From: Torreya grandis
Taxonomy: Eukaryota > Streptophyta > Pinopsida > Cupressales > Taxaceae
Length of the DNA stretch: 64,000 bases
Assembly: GCA_037957365.1 (NCBI GenBank)
Contig: JARHVA010008428.1
Span: 62,001-126,000 of the forward strand
Direction: 5' to 3'
Below the pieces are notes generated by a model, which saw nothing but the letters and a program-made list of their open reading frames with translations, made no database searches and was not told where the DNA came from. The position numbers were made by a program, and so were the translations under genes. Position 1 is the stretch's first letter, and every line of letters begins with the position of its first letter. Of the stretch, positions 25,141 through 36,821 are shown piece after piece.

Positions 25141-26455
25141 TATTTCAAAGGACCTTGGTGTTATGATAACACTATAAATGGTGAATAAACATTGCCCTAT
25201 ATGATTAAAATGATACAAATGTGAAATCAATATGATTTAAATTTACTCAAAATGATATTCCCATCGAAGGATACCTAATTTAGCACGATGGTTTTTGTTG
25301 TGTTTGGCATCGTTAGTTTTCTCTTTGAATGAATGGTATAGCCAAAGAACACTTAGATTCTTATGATCATGTGGAGAAACTATGGGTCTCAATGGTCATG
25401 ATAGTTGTGTTAGTGGTATGGTCTATAATAGAGTGTATTTCATATTTCATAATTGTTCATAATTTGACCAGTGTCTTATTAAATAAAATAACTCATAATA
25501 GATAGTTGCCTTTAACATGACTCACCATCATCTAATATGACCAATAAAATATTATGTGAAAGGTAGCCCTGAATGAAATAAGGTTTGGGTCTAAAATTAG
25601 ACCACTTTCTTCTCTAAATTATAGATATTTTTTTTAAAGAATTTTAAATTGTTACGATCTAGAATTGAATCATCCTTATGAGATGATCATAGGAAATTAT
25701 CATTATGCTAAAACACTAGTAATAGTCTTTTAAGAAAAATGTGGGAAATGGAGAAGTTTTTCCCCATTATTTCATGAAGTTATTATGTTCTTGTGTGTAT
25801 ATTTTTATAAGTTGTTATGACACTTAGTGATCATGGTTGTGAGTAACATCTTCATGCTGGTAGCATATCAAAGTCCTATTCTAGGCATGATGAAAGATTA
25901 TTTGACCCTTAATTGGATGTAATGATGGAAGCATATTAATTCCTCATATGTTGGTCATGATGGTAGGTTTTTAAACTCTCTAATGACCATTCCTAGGAAA
26001 ATTATGTGAAGAAGAATCCTTTCACATATAGATTTCATTACTTAAGCTACAAAGATTGAAGTGATTATGTCACACCATTATAGAATCCAATAGGAGAATT
26101 GGTATTGAAAAATTGATAATACATGGTTGTATATACCTTAAAAATTAAAATATTACTCAAAAGATTGTAGTCTTGGGGGTTATACCCTCACATGTTATTA
26201 AATATCCTTACAAATGATAACTGAAGAAACTCAAGGGATATTGCAAATATAGATAAATGGTGTGATTGGTTTCAAGTATAATTTGGCCCCCACATTTGAG
26301 ATTGTATTTTAGTGATGCAATAAAATTCTCACCTTGGGTGCCTACCTAGGGTGGTAACTAGGTAGTTCAAGATGATGTTACAATAGTCCAATAGATTTAG
26401 ACATATATTTGTATGAACAAAGCAGTCAAGCATTGAGGGAAATGCCCTTTTTAAT
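25141..26455 (+). mobile_element. E4: probable 3' internal end of an older LTR element
   Basis: No intact frame. The region leads directly into a polypurine tract and LTR start at 26456-26466, so it should be the end of a pol-type internal region. A short run near 26330-26460 reads KFSPWVPT and later QDDVTIVQ with several stops, too decayed to assign to integrase or a chromodomain. Otherwise the stretch is AT-rich with no gene seen. Confidence 0.35.
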
Positions 26456-26465
26456 GGAGGGAGAA
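26456..26465 (+). other. Polypurine tract of E4
   Basis: GGAGGGAGAA directly precedes TGTAAAGGCCC. A purine run ending in GAGAATGT-type sequence immediately before TG is the usual polypurine tract/3' LTR junction of plant Ty3/gypsy elements. Confidence 0.55.
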
Positions 26466-28936
26466 TGTAAAGGCCCTCAAGAAAAAACAATGTAACTATG
26501 TTAAAATAATGGTTATACTTACTTGGTAGTGATTACTATGAAGGTAAGAGGATTATACACATGTTAAATGCTAGTTTAGAAATTCTTAAATTATTAACTT
26601 AGGCTACAAATGAAATTACATATGCATTAAGGTGTTATATGAATATTAATTCATGACCTTGTGAATTTCTTGGTAAGATAATTATGTTGATTTAATTAAA
26701 TGATCTATCATTATAATGATTTAAAGCCTTAACTATTAGGAGAGAAGATTTCATGGGTGAAATAAGTTATTAGGAATAATAAAAGGGCCTATGAAGGAAA
26801 GAAACTATGCAAATAATGGTTTTATGACTAAATAGTTTTATCTTAACCTTCCTAAACCCATGCTAAGTAATCATTTACCTAGTCTACCACCTAGTAGAAA
26901 TAGTGTTTGATTAGGTAGACAATATTTAATATTAGCTAGTGAAACTTGTTATTTCCTAACATGAATATCGTGTATCCAACATATATAATATATAGTGGTT
27001 GATTAACAAATATTAGTTTGATTAATTTAGTACTAGGATTAAGTGGGAAATGAGGTAAGGGAGTATTGGAATCAACCATATGAGAATGTGAGACTACCAT
27101 GCACCTTAATAGAACATGGGAAATAATATCCCTTAATGAGGCATGGGTTGGTAAGCAATTAGTGGATGGATATTACTCAAATGTATATCTATAAAAGTCA
27201 AGCTCCCTTAGTTTAGGACTTTTTTCCATCTTGGAAAAAAAAGTTAGACATAACATAAGAGGAGAATTAGTGCATAGGAAGAACAAGTTAGGTGAGTCGA
27301 GCCTAGACAACTGGATAATAATGCCTAAGTGGTATGGAGGTTAACAGGTGGGTTTCCTAATAAATTATGTTTCTACTACTCATTGGGAATGAAATGATTA
27401 TCTTCTTTGTTTTTTCTTTTGATTTCAAGAGAATAAGACCACTTGGTTTATTCTACCTATTTTATAGTTTTCCCATGGTTGTGTTTTTGCCACCACATAG
27501 TGCTTTCCCATTTGAAGACCTTAGAGAGGTTGTGTTCATCCTTACATGTCTTGGATGTTTTAGCTTCTTAATTTGCATATATAAATGCTATTATGACATA
27601 ATGTAGTGTTTATCTATGAATAACATGTTCACAGTGGTAGGTTGCCTTAACCTCCCATGACCACTGGTAAGAATCAATAGAGTGAGACATCCTCTTGATA
27701 CTCCAATATTTTTTATGGCCTTATTATGCTATAAGTACTTGATTTATTGACTTAGATATATGAATTATTATCTTCACTTACATGATCACTTGAATGTTTG
27801 GTTGCTTTGTATTTTGTATTAATTTTATTAAGAATCAGGATTAAAACTATAGGTGTTGTATGGTCATTCTTTTGTGTTAATATACCCTTACTTATATATC
27901 CACCCTTGCCTTTTCCAAGTGATATAAACATGTTTGAATATAGGATTATTAACCTTAGGGGTGTCTATAGCAATAAATTTATGATGAAAAAAGGTTGGGT
28001 GGTGAGACTTCCTTCTAATCACCAATAGACACTTAGGAGTGGACAAGAAGCTTCATTGAAGACTGAATAGACTTCCATTATTTAATCAATCCTAAAAATT
28101 TGATTCTTGATTATGTAAATAAATGGATTGAATCTAATGTAGTTTTAATGCTTTACCAACTAGCTTTCTCATAATATTCTTATAAAATATAGAGCTTGGA
28201 TAATATTTCAACTATGAATTAAAACATCTATTTTATATTTATTGAAACCTCAATGTTAAACTTAGATGTAACTACTTATGATTTATTTATTTATAGGATA
28301 TTTGGAAGATTCCTATAAGTATAAAAAGTTTTTATCCTTAGAGTCACTTTCATATAAATTGATGGAATGATTTACTTGCTTAAATATTTGTCATGAGTGG
28401 CTAATATTTTAAGCATTGTGCATCTATTTATATCTTCTTGATAAGAGTTAATGGAAATAAATTTATCTAATAATGAGTGTGAATTTGATAAATAACTAGG
28501 AGATTGTTATTTGGAATAAAATTATATCTTGTTGAAATGAACTAATCATTGATGTTTTAGGTATATTTATGTCAGTCATGAATAAAGGTTATGTTGTATT
28601 TTATTGAACCCTTTTGGTAAAAAGAGTCTTAAACTCATTAATAGTGTTGTATTTAGGCCCTTAATAAGGTGTCATCATGTATAAAAAAATACTTTTAGTC
28701 CTATGTATTTTCAAATAAAATATAGTGAGTTATTTGATTATATTTTTGTTGAGAATAGTTCTTGATTATGCCTTCATTTCTCCTTATAATTATTTGGATT
28801 GAGATTATGCAATAATGAGTATACATATTTATGATCTACACTTTGTTATTTTGAATAAAAATATAGTTAGATCATCGAATCTTTATGGTGTTGTTTTGGA
28901 TAGAAATAATTCTTTATGAAGGTTACCCTTGGGATT

Positions 28937-28954
28937 CTACATACAAGTTATGTT
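28937..28954. repeat. Target duplication, left copy, of LINE-like insert A
   Basis: CTACATACAAGTTATGTT is identical to 29285-29302. Counting one mismatch the repeat extends to about 23 bases. Length and position beside the shared terminal sequence indicate target-primed reverse transcription. Confidence 0.9.
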
Positions 28955-29284
28955 TTAGATTATGGTAAAAACAGGTTTTGAAGGGGCCCCGAAACCCTAT
29001 AACAGTTGCATGAAAGATAAAACAATAGCAACCACCAGGAAAGACATTCCTAAAACATACTGATGATCAGTATCTAAAATAGGTTTTTCAGGGACCTAAA
29101 ACCACAAGAATAACCAATAAAAGCACTAGGTTTTACAAGGACCTGAAACCTAAACTGAACCAGACAATACGGCCAAAAAACCAAGTTTACAAGCAACCTC
29201 AAACCCCAGAACTAACATCACTAGTGCCCAATCCGTCCACTTGATCGTCTTCCCATTCTTCCCCTCTGCAAAGCTCAGAGGATA
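28955..29284 (-). mobile_element. LINE/SINE-like insert A (5'-truncated, minus strand)
   Basis: A 330-bp insert between perfect 18-bp duplications. Read on the minus strand its 3' end contains GGGTTTCGGGGCCCCTTCA, then AAACCTG, a T-run, and the terminus TAATCTAA. Insert B ends the same way. The upstream part differs from B and has no clear coding frame. Base composition is less AT-rich than the surroundings and some CpGs remain (ccgtcc, gatcgtc, cggcc), so it is younger than the LTR sequences around it. There is no ordinary poly(A) tail. Confidence 0.75.
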
Positions 29285-29302
29285 CTACATACAAGTTATG
29301 TT
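29285..29302. repeat. Target duplication, right copy, of LINE-like insert A
   Basis: Exact partner of 28937-28954. Confidence 0.9.
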
Positions 29303-30370
29303 ACTTGTAATAAACCCTACCAAAAATGAGATCAAATAATTATGTGGAAGAGTTTTATAAAGCCTAGTTTTCCTATAATGATATTAGTGAATCTACAACC
29401 TTTTATTTGTTTGAGATTCCTACACTTTAATGGAATTCATAGCTGACCTCATAACCTTATTATAGGATTGAGTTTTTAAGTCATTATTGTATGCATAATC
29501 TATTAAATACCACATCAAATGGCTTAATCCATTGATCCATTCCTTTAAATACATCGGATTGAGTAGAATTGGCTTGCATTCATTTGATAAATTTACTAAA
29601 CCAATGAATTTATTGGTTTAGAATCGTACTCTTTGCTCTAATCAAGCTTTGGATTCTTTTTGTACTTGATAAACGCAATGTAAACAAGTATATTTTACCT
29701 TTTTGTATTTCTAGTTATGGATCCATATTTGTGTTTTAATTTAGATCATGCATATTTGATTACTGATCTCTTGATTGATTTTTGCCTTAGTCATTTTCCC
29801 CATCAATTAATTTGATGTCTTGTCTTAGCAGTTTTAGCTTTGTGTTTCTTTCATATTTTTCCTTAGCTAAATTTTAGGATTTTTGAAAGTTGGATAGATG
29901 ATGCCACATGACATCATCTTATTAGCCTGAAGAATTATCTAGAAGGCAAAGCCTCTGTAGAACTTGAGTTTTGGGAAACTACTAAGTCATAACATCTAAG
30001 AGCATGAAAACATAGAGGGACTAAATTCAGTAGGTTTAATACCTAATTCCTCTGCATTCCATGTAAACTATAGATTATAAAGAAAAAATTGTAGAAGCTT
30101 ACAAGGGTTAAAAAATTAGGACCAATACCCTAATGATTTTTTATTCCACATAACCGAGTTAGTCAACATCTTGAAAGGTTACACCATGAGTTTGGGGACA
30201 TTTATTTTGAGATTTTTTCTATCCATATGGGCAAGTTACCTTGTGTAGTGACTTGACTTATAGGCTTTTTAGTTTGAAAATTTTGTGGCCTTTTACATTA
30301 TCCAAATTATTATTTTGTCTTTTAGATTGGTTTTTCCTTAGTCAATTTCACAATATTTTAGTGAGTGGTC

Positions 30371-30388
30371 GAGAGGAAGTGATATGTT
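30371..30388. repeat. Target duplication, left copy, of LINE-like insert B
   Basis: GAGAGGAAGTGATATGTT is identical to 30828-30845, 18 of 18 bases. Confidence 0.92.
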
Positions 30389-30827
30389 TTAGATTAGAGG
30401 AAAAAGCAGGTTTTGAAGGGGCCCCAAAACCCTATAACAAAAACCAAAAAAAAGAGTAGTCTAAGCCCACAGGCAATGCCTTAAAAACACTATAGAGAGG
30501 TAGTAAAAATAGAACAAGAATGGTCTAGAAACCATAGAGATACAACCGATCAAAACCCAAAAAACAAAAGTCTGGTAGAACAACAAACATAATCTTGCAA
30601 AATAAAACCAGAGATCAGTACCAGATTCTTAACCGACTAAAAGGACCAGATTATTCATCCAGTTCCATAATCAAGTTCATGGCTTCTTTTTCTTTCAAAG
30701 CAGTTTCTTGGGTGGAAGCCTCCAGCAGAGCTCCTTTTTGTGTGTCTTTCTTTCTAGAACTTTGCCTTGTCCTCTTGTAGGGGCCCTCTAGTACTTTTGT
30801 CTCCTCATTGGCACGTTTTCCAATATT
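30389..30827 (-). mobile_element. LINE-like insert B (5'-truncated, minus strand)
   Basis: A 439-bp insert between perfect 18-bp duplications. On the minus strand it runs from a truncated coding 3' end, through a T-rich untranslated part, to GGGTTTTGGGGCCCCTTCA, AAACCTGC, a T-run and TAATCTAA. It shares only about the last 60 bases with insert A. A shared terminus with unrelated bodies is what is known for LINEs and the SINEs they mobilise when the reverse transcriptase recognises the RNA 3' end. Confidence 0.8.
30651..30827 (-). pseudogene. C-terminal fragment of the insert B reading frame
   Basis: The last 58 codons of an open frame, entering at the truncation point with NIGKRANEETKVLE and ending EAMNLIMELDE before TAA. 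The fragment is Lys/Arg/Glu-rich (KRTRQSSRKKDTQKG). The open frame extends to 30881 only because flanking DNA happens to be open. It is presumably the end of a LINE ORF, but no diagnostic domain remains. Confidence 0.5.
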
Positions 30828-30845
30828 GAGAGGAAGTGATATGTT
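30828..30845. repeat. Target duplication, right copy, of LINE-like insert B
   Basis: Exact partner of 30371-30388. Confidence 0.92.
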
Positions 30846-30904
30846 ACTATCAAGTAAACCTAGGAGTGACATTAGCATCATTGGTTATACAATTAGTGTA
30901 AAAC

Positions 30905-31230
30905 TAGTGGGTTAGTAGGATATTTACATGTGGCATAATATTGTAACTTTAAAATCTTAAAAATGACCATATTGAGTGCAAAGCCTCTAGGAAAGAGGGT
31001 TCATGGGATGATACCATGTGGCATCATCCTAACAACCCATTATCCTAGATATGTCCATGAAATTTTTAAATCTTTTGGATAATAAAGATCATTGGATGTC
31101 ACCATGTGACATCATTTTGATAACCCACTATTTTGAATATTTCTTTAATGAGCATGAAGCCTATGGGTAAGTAGGTGATTAGGATGCCACCACGTGGTGG
31201 AATCCCACTGCTTTGTAATTATGGAAGCAT
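30905..31230 (+). repeat. 88-bp tandem repeat with palindromic core
   Basis: Four successive units have their cores (CATGTGG, CATGTGG, CATGTGA, CACGTGG) at 30927, 31015, 31103 and 31191, exactly 88 bases apart. Each core is nearly palindromic (ggatgtcaccatgtgacatc). The last contains the perfect 14-base palindrome CCACCACGTGGTGG at 31187-31200, with a G-box CACGTG. The repeats share 'aagcct' and 'aacccactat' spacers. A diverged fifth copy is at about 29890 ('gatgccacatgacatcatc'). Confidence 0.75.
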
Positions 31231-31278
31231 CCATATCAAGAATGAATATTATGATCCAGAATGCTAGTAAAAGTTTTA

Positions 31279-34200
31279 TATTATAATCCAAATTTTCACC
31301 CTATAAAATTCAATCAAGCCTTCTCAAATTTGGAATAACAGGGAACTATATCTGAATATAGGTAGATTGATACAAGAGATAGATATCTAGATTATGGTCT
31401 AAATCCCTTAATCTAACTATTTAGGCTCTCAACTACACTAGGAAAATCACTTAGTGGGGTGAAAATTGAAATAATTAAATATGAAAGTAACCTATACTAA
31501 TGGATTTGATAAACCAAAGGTATCTCGACAAACATACTTGAAACTTGCACTATGAAGGTAGATTGCTAAAACTAATCTCAAGTCAATGTTCTTCTAGCAT
31601 AAGTGTTTCTACATGGAGGAAGATTATTATGACTTTCCAAAGGTGGGTGAATAAGAGGTATGATATTAAACACTAATAATCTCCTTCACACTTAAAATAC
31701 ACCTAACAGACACTTACACTCCATGAGACCTATTATAATAAATATTACTTACACAATGCATATAAGAGTAAAATGGAAGCAAGGAGAAACAATCATAACT
31801 TGTCATCCAAATAGACTAATTGATATACTTAGGCAATAATTTTAGAGACTAAACTATATAAATAATTTTATTCAAAGGTAAAACAAAATGTCAAACTAGT
31901 AGGGATTTAGCATACCAATTCTAGATACATTATAATGCCAAAATGGCTTTAATATATAGATCAGTAAAAGAAGAGAAAGAAAGAGTGACGTTGGAGAGTC
32001 ACAATGCCAAGTGTCAAGTCTTGAATACTAGTTAAAATGCAATAGAAAGAGTTATAAAACAAATCATGAAGTTCTCTTAGACAAGTGTCAATCTAAAATA
32101 TGACATCCTCCTAAAGTTAGCATAAGGATACTTCATTATCTTTCTTGAAATTGCTCTTCTTAATGAGGAGTCCACTAACTATCTAGAACTTCCTTAGAGG
32201 TCATTGACACATATTTACTAAATTTATAAGGTGTAAACATGATTGGTTTATGTAATTGTGTACCCCTATAACTGATAACCATCTCTTTACCACGTGTTGC
32301 TTACTTCATTGAAGTAACTCACTAGCCCTCTAGGCCCAAACTCTCATACTTATCATTTGGATGACATTAAAATAATCAAGAGAGCTCATTATAGAGATGT
32401 AAGATGCATATAAAAAACTGTTTTGTATTATTTTATATCATACATACTTCATGAAAACTCAAAAAACATACTTCTCATATTCAACTTGGTAGTCACCTTG
32501 CTTCTCACTATTTTATCTAAGACTACTTGCAATAGTCATCTTAATAGAGGAATATCCATACATGAATGACATGATAATGTGATACGAGGAGTTATAACAC
32601 ATGTCCACACACCTTCCACCATGTATTTCACCTATATATTCCTTTATGTACCTTTAAATCACCTCAAATCTTATAGAAAACACATAATTTGGTCCATCCA
32701 TACAAGTAATGGTATGAAATAATTGACTGATGACAAACTTGATAGAGTACCAAGTAGATCCAAATAATTTTATAGGTCAATTGACCCCTTATGATTTATT
32801 ATTCTTCAAATAATTGAGCTCTTATGAGGGTTTTTGGAGGATTTTGGGTAGTTTAGGTTCCCACTAATGGTTCATAAAGGTTAGGCCCCTAACCTTCAAA
32901 CCAATGCAATTGGTTTCAATTATATAACATCCTTCAACTCTCCCTAAGATCTCAAGACCCCATGCATCTTACCTTTATAGATCTGAGTGAAAGAAGTTGC
33001 TTCTTAGGTAATTGTTATGCATTCCAGACACCGCTAAGACAAAATGAGGCCAAAAATGGCCAATTTGAGTTGTGTTCTAAAAAACACTGAGTATAATAAA
33101 CCATACACTCTCTAATGAAATATATTCCATTTATTGGTAAGATCACATGATCATAGGAATGAAAGTAGAAGCCTAAGGTTCATGTCTAGTTCTAGGCCTC
33201 ATAGTCATAGACTAGATTTTTTGAGTATATGATCACCTATGAGTGGTGATAGTGACTGTAGGACCTCCACAACACTTATTCACCTCCAATAAAGCCTACA
33301 CATTATTTGACAGTGCCTTAAAGCTTTACCATTCATCTTTTTCACCATCAATATACTAGGTCTGCAAGTTGCATTGCTTGTGGAGTGTCTCAGGTCTGAG
33401 AGAAAAAAGGGCATTTACGCTATTATTTTGACATAAAGGAATACATGTAAGTATATTTAAACACATGATGACCTTTTTTACCAAATTTCAAACCTTGACC
33501 ATAATTTTAGGTCCCTCAAAAGAATAATTTCTCAAAGCATGTGACTGTGTGTAGGGTTTATAAACCTAGATTGAGTATTTAACCTTCTGACATTTGTATC
33601 AAACATGGATAGTTATATGAAGTGTTATAAATAACATGAGGAAATTTTATAACTAAATTTATTTTATTTAAACATTCTACAGTCCTCACTTCACCAATTC
33701 TTTAATTGATTGCCCATTCCTCAAGTTTTGTGTATACAACTTAGACTATGTAGGGTTTCTGTGTTTCTATTCACCTCAAGTTTAGGATTGAAATATCATA
33801 GAGTAATTCATTATATGAAACCATATTTAAATACTTACTCTATCTATTAGTATTTTTAGGCAAACATAAAATTTCAAAATATAGTCCTATAATAAACGTT
33901 GTGTGTTAGAACCTTGTATGGAGCTTCATGGACTATAACCCCTATTTGTCCCCTTTTATCTCAAATTATTTACAAAATTTTAGTTATTTAATGAATTTAT
34001 AACTTCCTTAAAGTCTTATCTACCCTTACAATCTTTAAGCACCATTGCCTCAAGATTTAGAGATGGTCCTTAAGTCACTTAGGAAGACTATTTGCCTATA
34101 CGTGTGTTTTCTTAGGACTTTGTGACCCATGTTGGTCACTTAATTTGAAAAATTATTGATTAAAATTCCTTTAATATTAAATTAATTTATTATTTTAACT

Positions 34201-35514
34201 CCCATATATACCTCAAATAATCATGTATCATTGTTCAACATTTTTAGGGACTCTAAGTCACTCAAGTAAACCTATAGTCTTGTGTGTATATTAGGACTAT
34301 GGTCTTAACCCATAACCCAGTTTTCTCTCCTTAAATGATTAGTCACTTATAATCCGTTTAATATCCATATCTTGAGGAAATTTATGTATTTATAATCTCC
34401 AAATCATACACACATCAGAATCTTAATATTTATAGAGTCTTGAGTCATTCAAGAAAATCTAAATATGATTATATGTATACATGGGTTTACTTAATTGAGA
34501 ATGGTTTGAAAACTTGAAGATTTAAGACCTTTATTTACATATATTATTATATCCATGACTTTTAATCATTCATTAATCTAAAAAAATGTTCAATAACCCT
34601 TCGAATCTATCATAACACCTATTCCCCTCACTTATATGATTAACATCAATTATTTGTCTAGCCACCTGTAGTCTTGAGAGATTATACCTATGTTCCATAA
34701 TCATACATGCCAAACTAGGTTGAATTAAACATTAAATGGTTGGATATGATCTACAATTCTACATGTATTATTTGGTTTACATAGACCAATTTCTAAAGTA
34801 CAACTAGATTAGAAAACTTAGCCATTATGATTGTATAGGTAGTTTAGAGGTATTAATAATATTAATTATTATTCATAAAGAATCACCACAAATAATAAAA
34901 CTATGACCATGAAATAGAAGTTAATAAGTACTTATAACATCCTCCATGTTCATTCAATCTAATTCCTCTTCTCTAGTCTGTACCAAACAAAAATCATTGA
35001 TCATTTCTAAGCTATCTAAGTGAGCGATAGGAGAGAGAAGATAGTTTTTCTCAATTTTATATTTTTTGAAGTTACTTGAGCCTAAAAATGACGTTTTGGG
35101 ATGCCAATATATCTTCCTTAATCATTCACACTTGTAAATGAGTCACCCTAATCAATACAAACCTCTAAAATTAACCTTTTACACATGATATTTTTTACAT
35201 TGAGCCTACAATATTTTAGTTTCAAGTCCTTATTTGACCCTTATATAACATTAAATACATTAGTCTACTTTTGATATTTTTCCTTTTGATGATATTCATG
35301 TATAATTCCTTAAAATGACCAAAAGGTGGCATAAAATGATATTAAGAAAAGTGGACAACTATAACAAAGACTAAAACATGTTATATAACCCTCAAAGTAT
35401 AACTTGAATTAATTTATGACCATGGTGACCATTGTTAAACCTATGTGACCTTATGGAAAGTTTTAACATGTAGCTATTGACCCAATTTGACCTAGTATAA
35501 AATTTTGGCTTACA
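31279..35514 (-). repeat. E2 left LTR (3' LTR in its orientation)
   Basis: Begins 'tattataatccaaattttcacc' (ancestral TGTTGTAG...) and ends 'ggcttaca'. It is colinear with 50531-54757; shared landmarks include 'ggaactatat.tgaatataggtagattgata', 'ctcctaaagttggcat' and 'taaaacatgttatacaaccctcaaagtat'. It is a subtype distinct from the E1/E3 LTRs but shares their ends. No genes were seen. Confidence 0.85.
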
Positions 35515-35660
35515 TTTTGGAGATTTATAAGGGTAGCATGATTGTTATGCTAAGGAGAACTCACCTTGACCTCCCATTGTGAAATAGAGTCACTCATATA
35601 CTAAAATTAACACTAAAATGCCTTTGAAAAAACTCCAAACTCACACCAAACATAACTATA

Positions 35661-35740
35661 CACAAACACACAAAACAAGACAACAAAACACACACATGTG
35701 TTCTCTAATCACTTAGTAAAAACACACAAACAACTCACAC
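35661..35740 (-). other. Conserved CA-rich motif, E2 copy
   Basis: CA repeats around 'gtgttctctaatcacttag', matching 12731-12792 and 40760-40820 in sequence and in distance from the LTR. Confidence 0.5.
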
Positions 35741-35781
35741 TAATAAATGTGCCCAACACTTATGGAAAACACACACCTATC

Positions 35782-35783
<2 letters not shown>

Positions 35784-35818
<35 letters not shown>
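35784..35818. repeat. (AT)n microsatellite
   Basis: About 17 uninterrupted AT dinucleotides in the 3' non-coding part of E2, next to the CA-rich block. E1 and E3 lack it at the same place, so it expanded after they diverged. Confidence 0.9.
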
Positions 35819-35820
<2 letters not shown>

Positions 35821-35924
35821 CCTCAAAACACTTAAGGTGAATTATAAATTCTTCATTGCTTCAACCAAGGTCAAATACAATGTTTCTAAAATCAATGTTT
35901 CTCCATTAGAACTAACCATCATAT

Positions 35925-36800
35925 AATTAATTTTTGTCAATGAAAACTTTCTTATGAAGATAGTCAAATGACTTACCATTTTTGGAGCTCCTACTAACTT
36001 AAAGTGTATCACTTGGAAATCTCATGGACACTTCATCTATCTTTCCTAGATATCTATTTGAATTTTCAACTTACTTGACCTTTATCATGTCCATTTGGCA
36101 CTCCTCAACTTGATCATTGGGAGTCATGAAACCCTTCCCAACTTCAAATGTATTTGAATCATTATATGTTTGATATTGGGAGTCATCAAGGCATCTTATT
36201 TTTTACCAAACATTTCATGGTATATCAAACTTGTTTTCTACTTAGTACAGACCCCAAGATCTTCTTTGTTCTCATTTTGATTGACCTCATTATCATATCT
36301 ACATTCCTTTTGAATATTTTCATACCTACTTACCTCTTAGAAATTCTACACCATGGCATTGAATTTTTGCCACATATCATCTACCTTTTTTTGAGGTTCA
36401 TGCTCATGAATTTTCTCTTCTTTGGAAAGCATAACTAAATTATTACTAGGACTATCATGCTTGGTTATAGTTGGGATATGAATATCATTATCCATGTGAA
36501 AAAGGTAGTTTCCCCATGTAACCTATCTTAGAGTGTCATCATAAATTGCCTCATGAGATCCATCACATTATTCATGTAGGATGTATGTACCAAGACCAAT
36601 TTATTTAATATGATCATATGGATCAACTCCATACTTCTCAGCTCCCCATTCATCAAGGTAAAAGTTATCTATGCCATCAATAACTTTTATAGGTTCTTAA
36701 TCACTAGGATGATCTTCTTCATCACTAATATTACAATTCATTTATGATGTATAAGGCACATATAGATCTACATGAAATTGAGATAGAGGTTTAGATTTGA
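35925..36800 (-). pseudogene. E2 acidic accessory reading frame
   Basis: On the minus strand a nearly continuous frame with few stops reads SKPLSQFHVDLYVPYTS, DGIDNFYLDEWGAEKYGVD, GNYLFHMDNDIHIPTITKHD, EEKIHEHEPQKKVDDMWQKF and QVEECQMDMIKVK. DMWQKFNAM corresponds to DLxQKFHAI in E1, preceded in both by a His/Glu/Lys-rich stretch and at the same distance from the LTR. It is therefore the E2 counterpart of the E1/E3 frame's second half. No known domain was recognised. The plus-strand frame at 36148-36438 is its shadow. E3 lies directly upstream on the minus strand and may cut the frame. Confidence 0.6.
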
Positions 36801-36816
36801 TTGATACTTTATCACC

Positions 36817-36821
36817 ATACC
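36817..36821. repeat. Target duplication, left copy, of E3
   Basis: ATACC, identical to 48217-48221. Confidence 0.85.

Larger units (their letters stand above)
26466..31278 (+). mobile_element. E4 LTR-type sequence, interrupted by two LINE-like inserts and by E2
   Basis: Starts TGTAAAGGCCC after the polypurine tract. No second copy was found, so the far LTR end is not defined. It may continue after E2 at 54758. It carries two short inserts (28955-29284 and 30389-30827) and an 88-bp tandem repeat near its right end. Frames at 27367-27606, 27798-28028 and 30241-30459 look like chance: hydrophobic translations of T-rich DNA with no start context or relatives here. Confidence 0.4.

Noticed and set aside
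27367..28028. Two hydrophobic plus-strand frames (79 and 76 codons) that could look like membrane proteins.
   Set aside because: Translations of T-rich DNA often look membrane-like. There is no conserved motif, no second copy and no gene structure around them.
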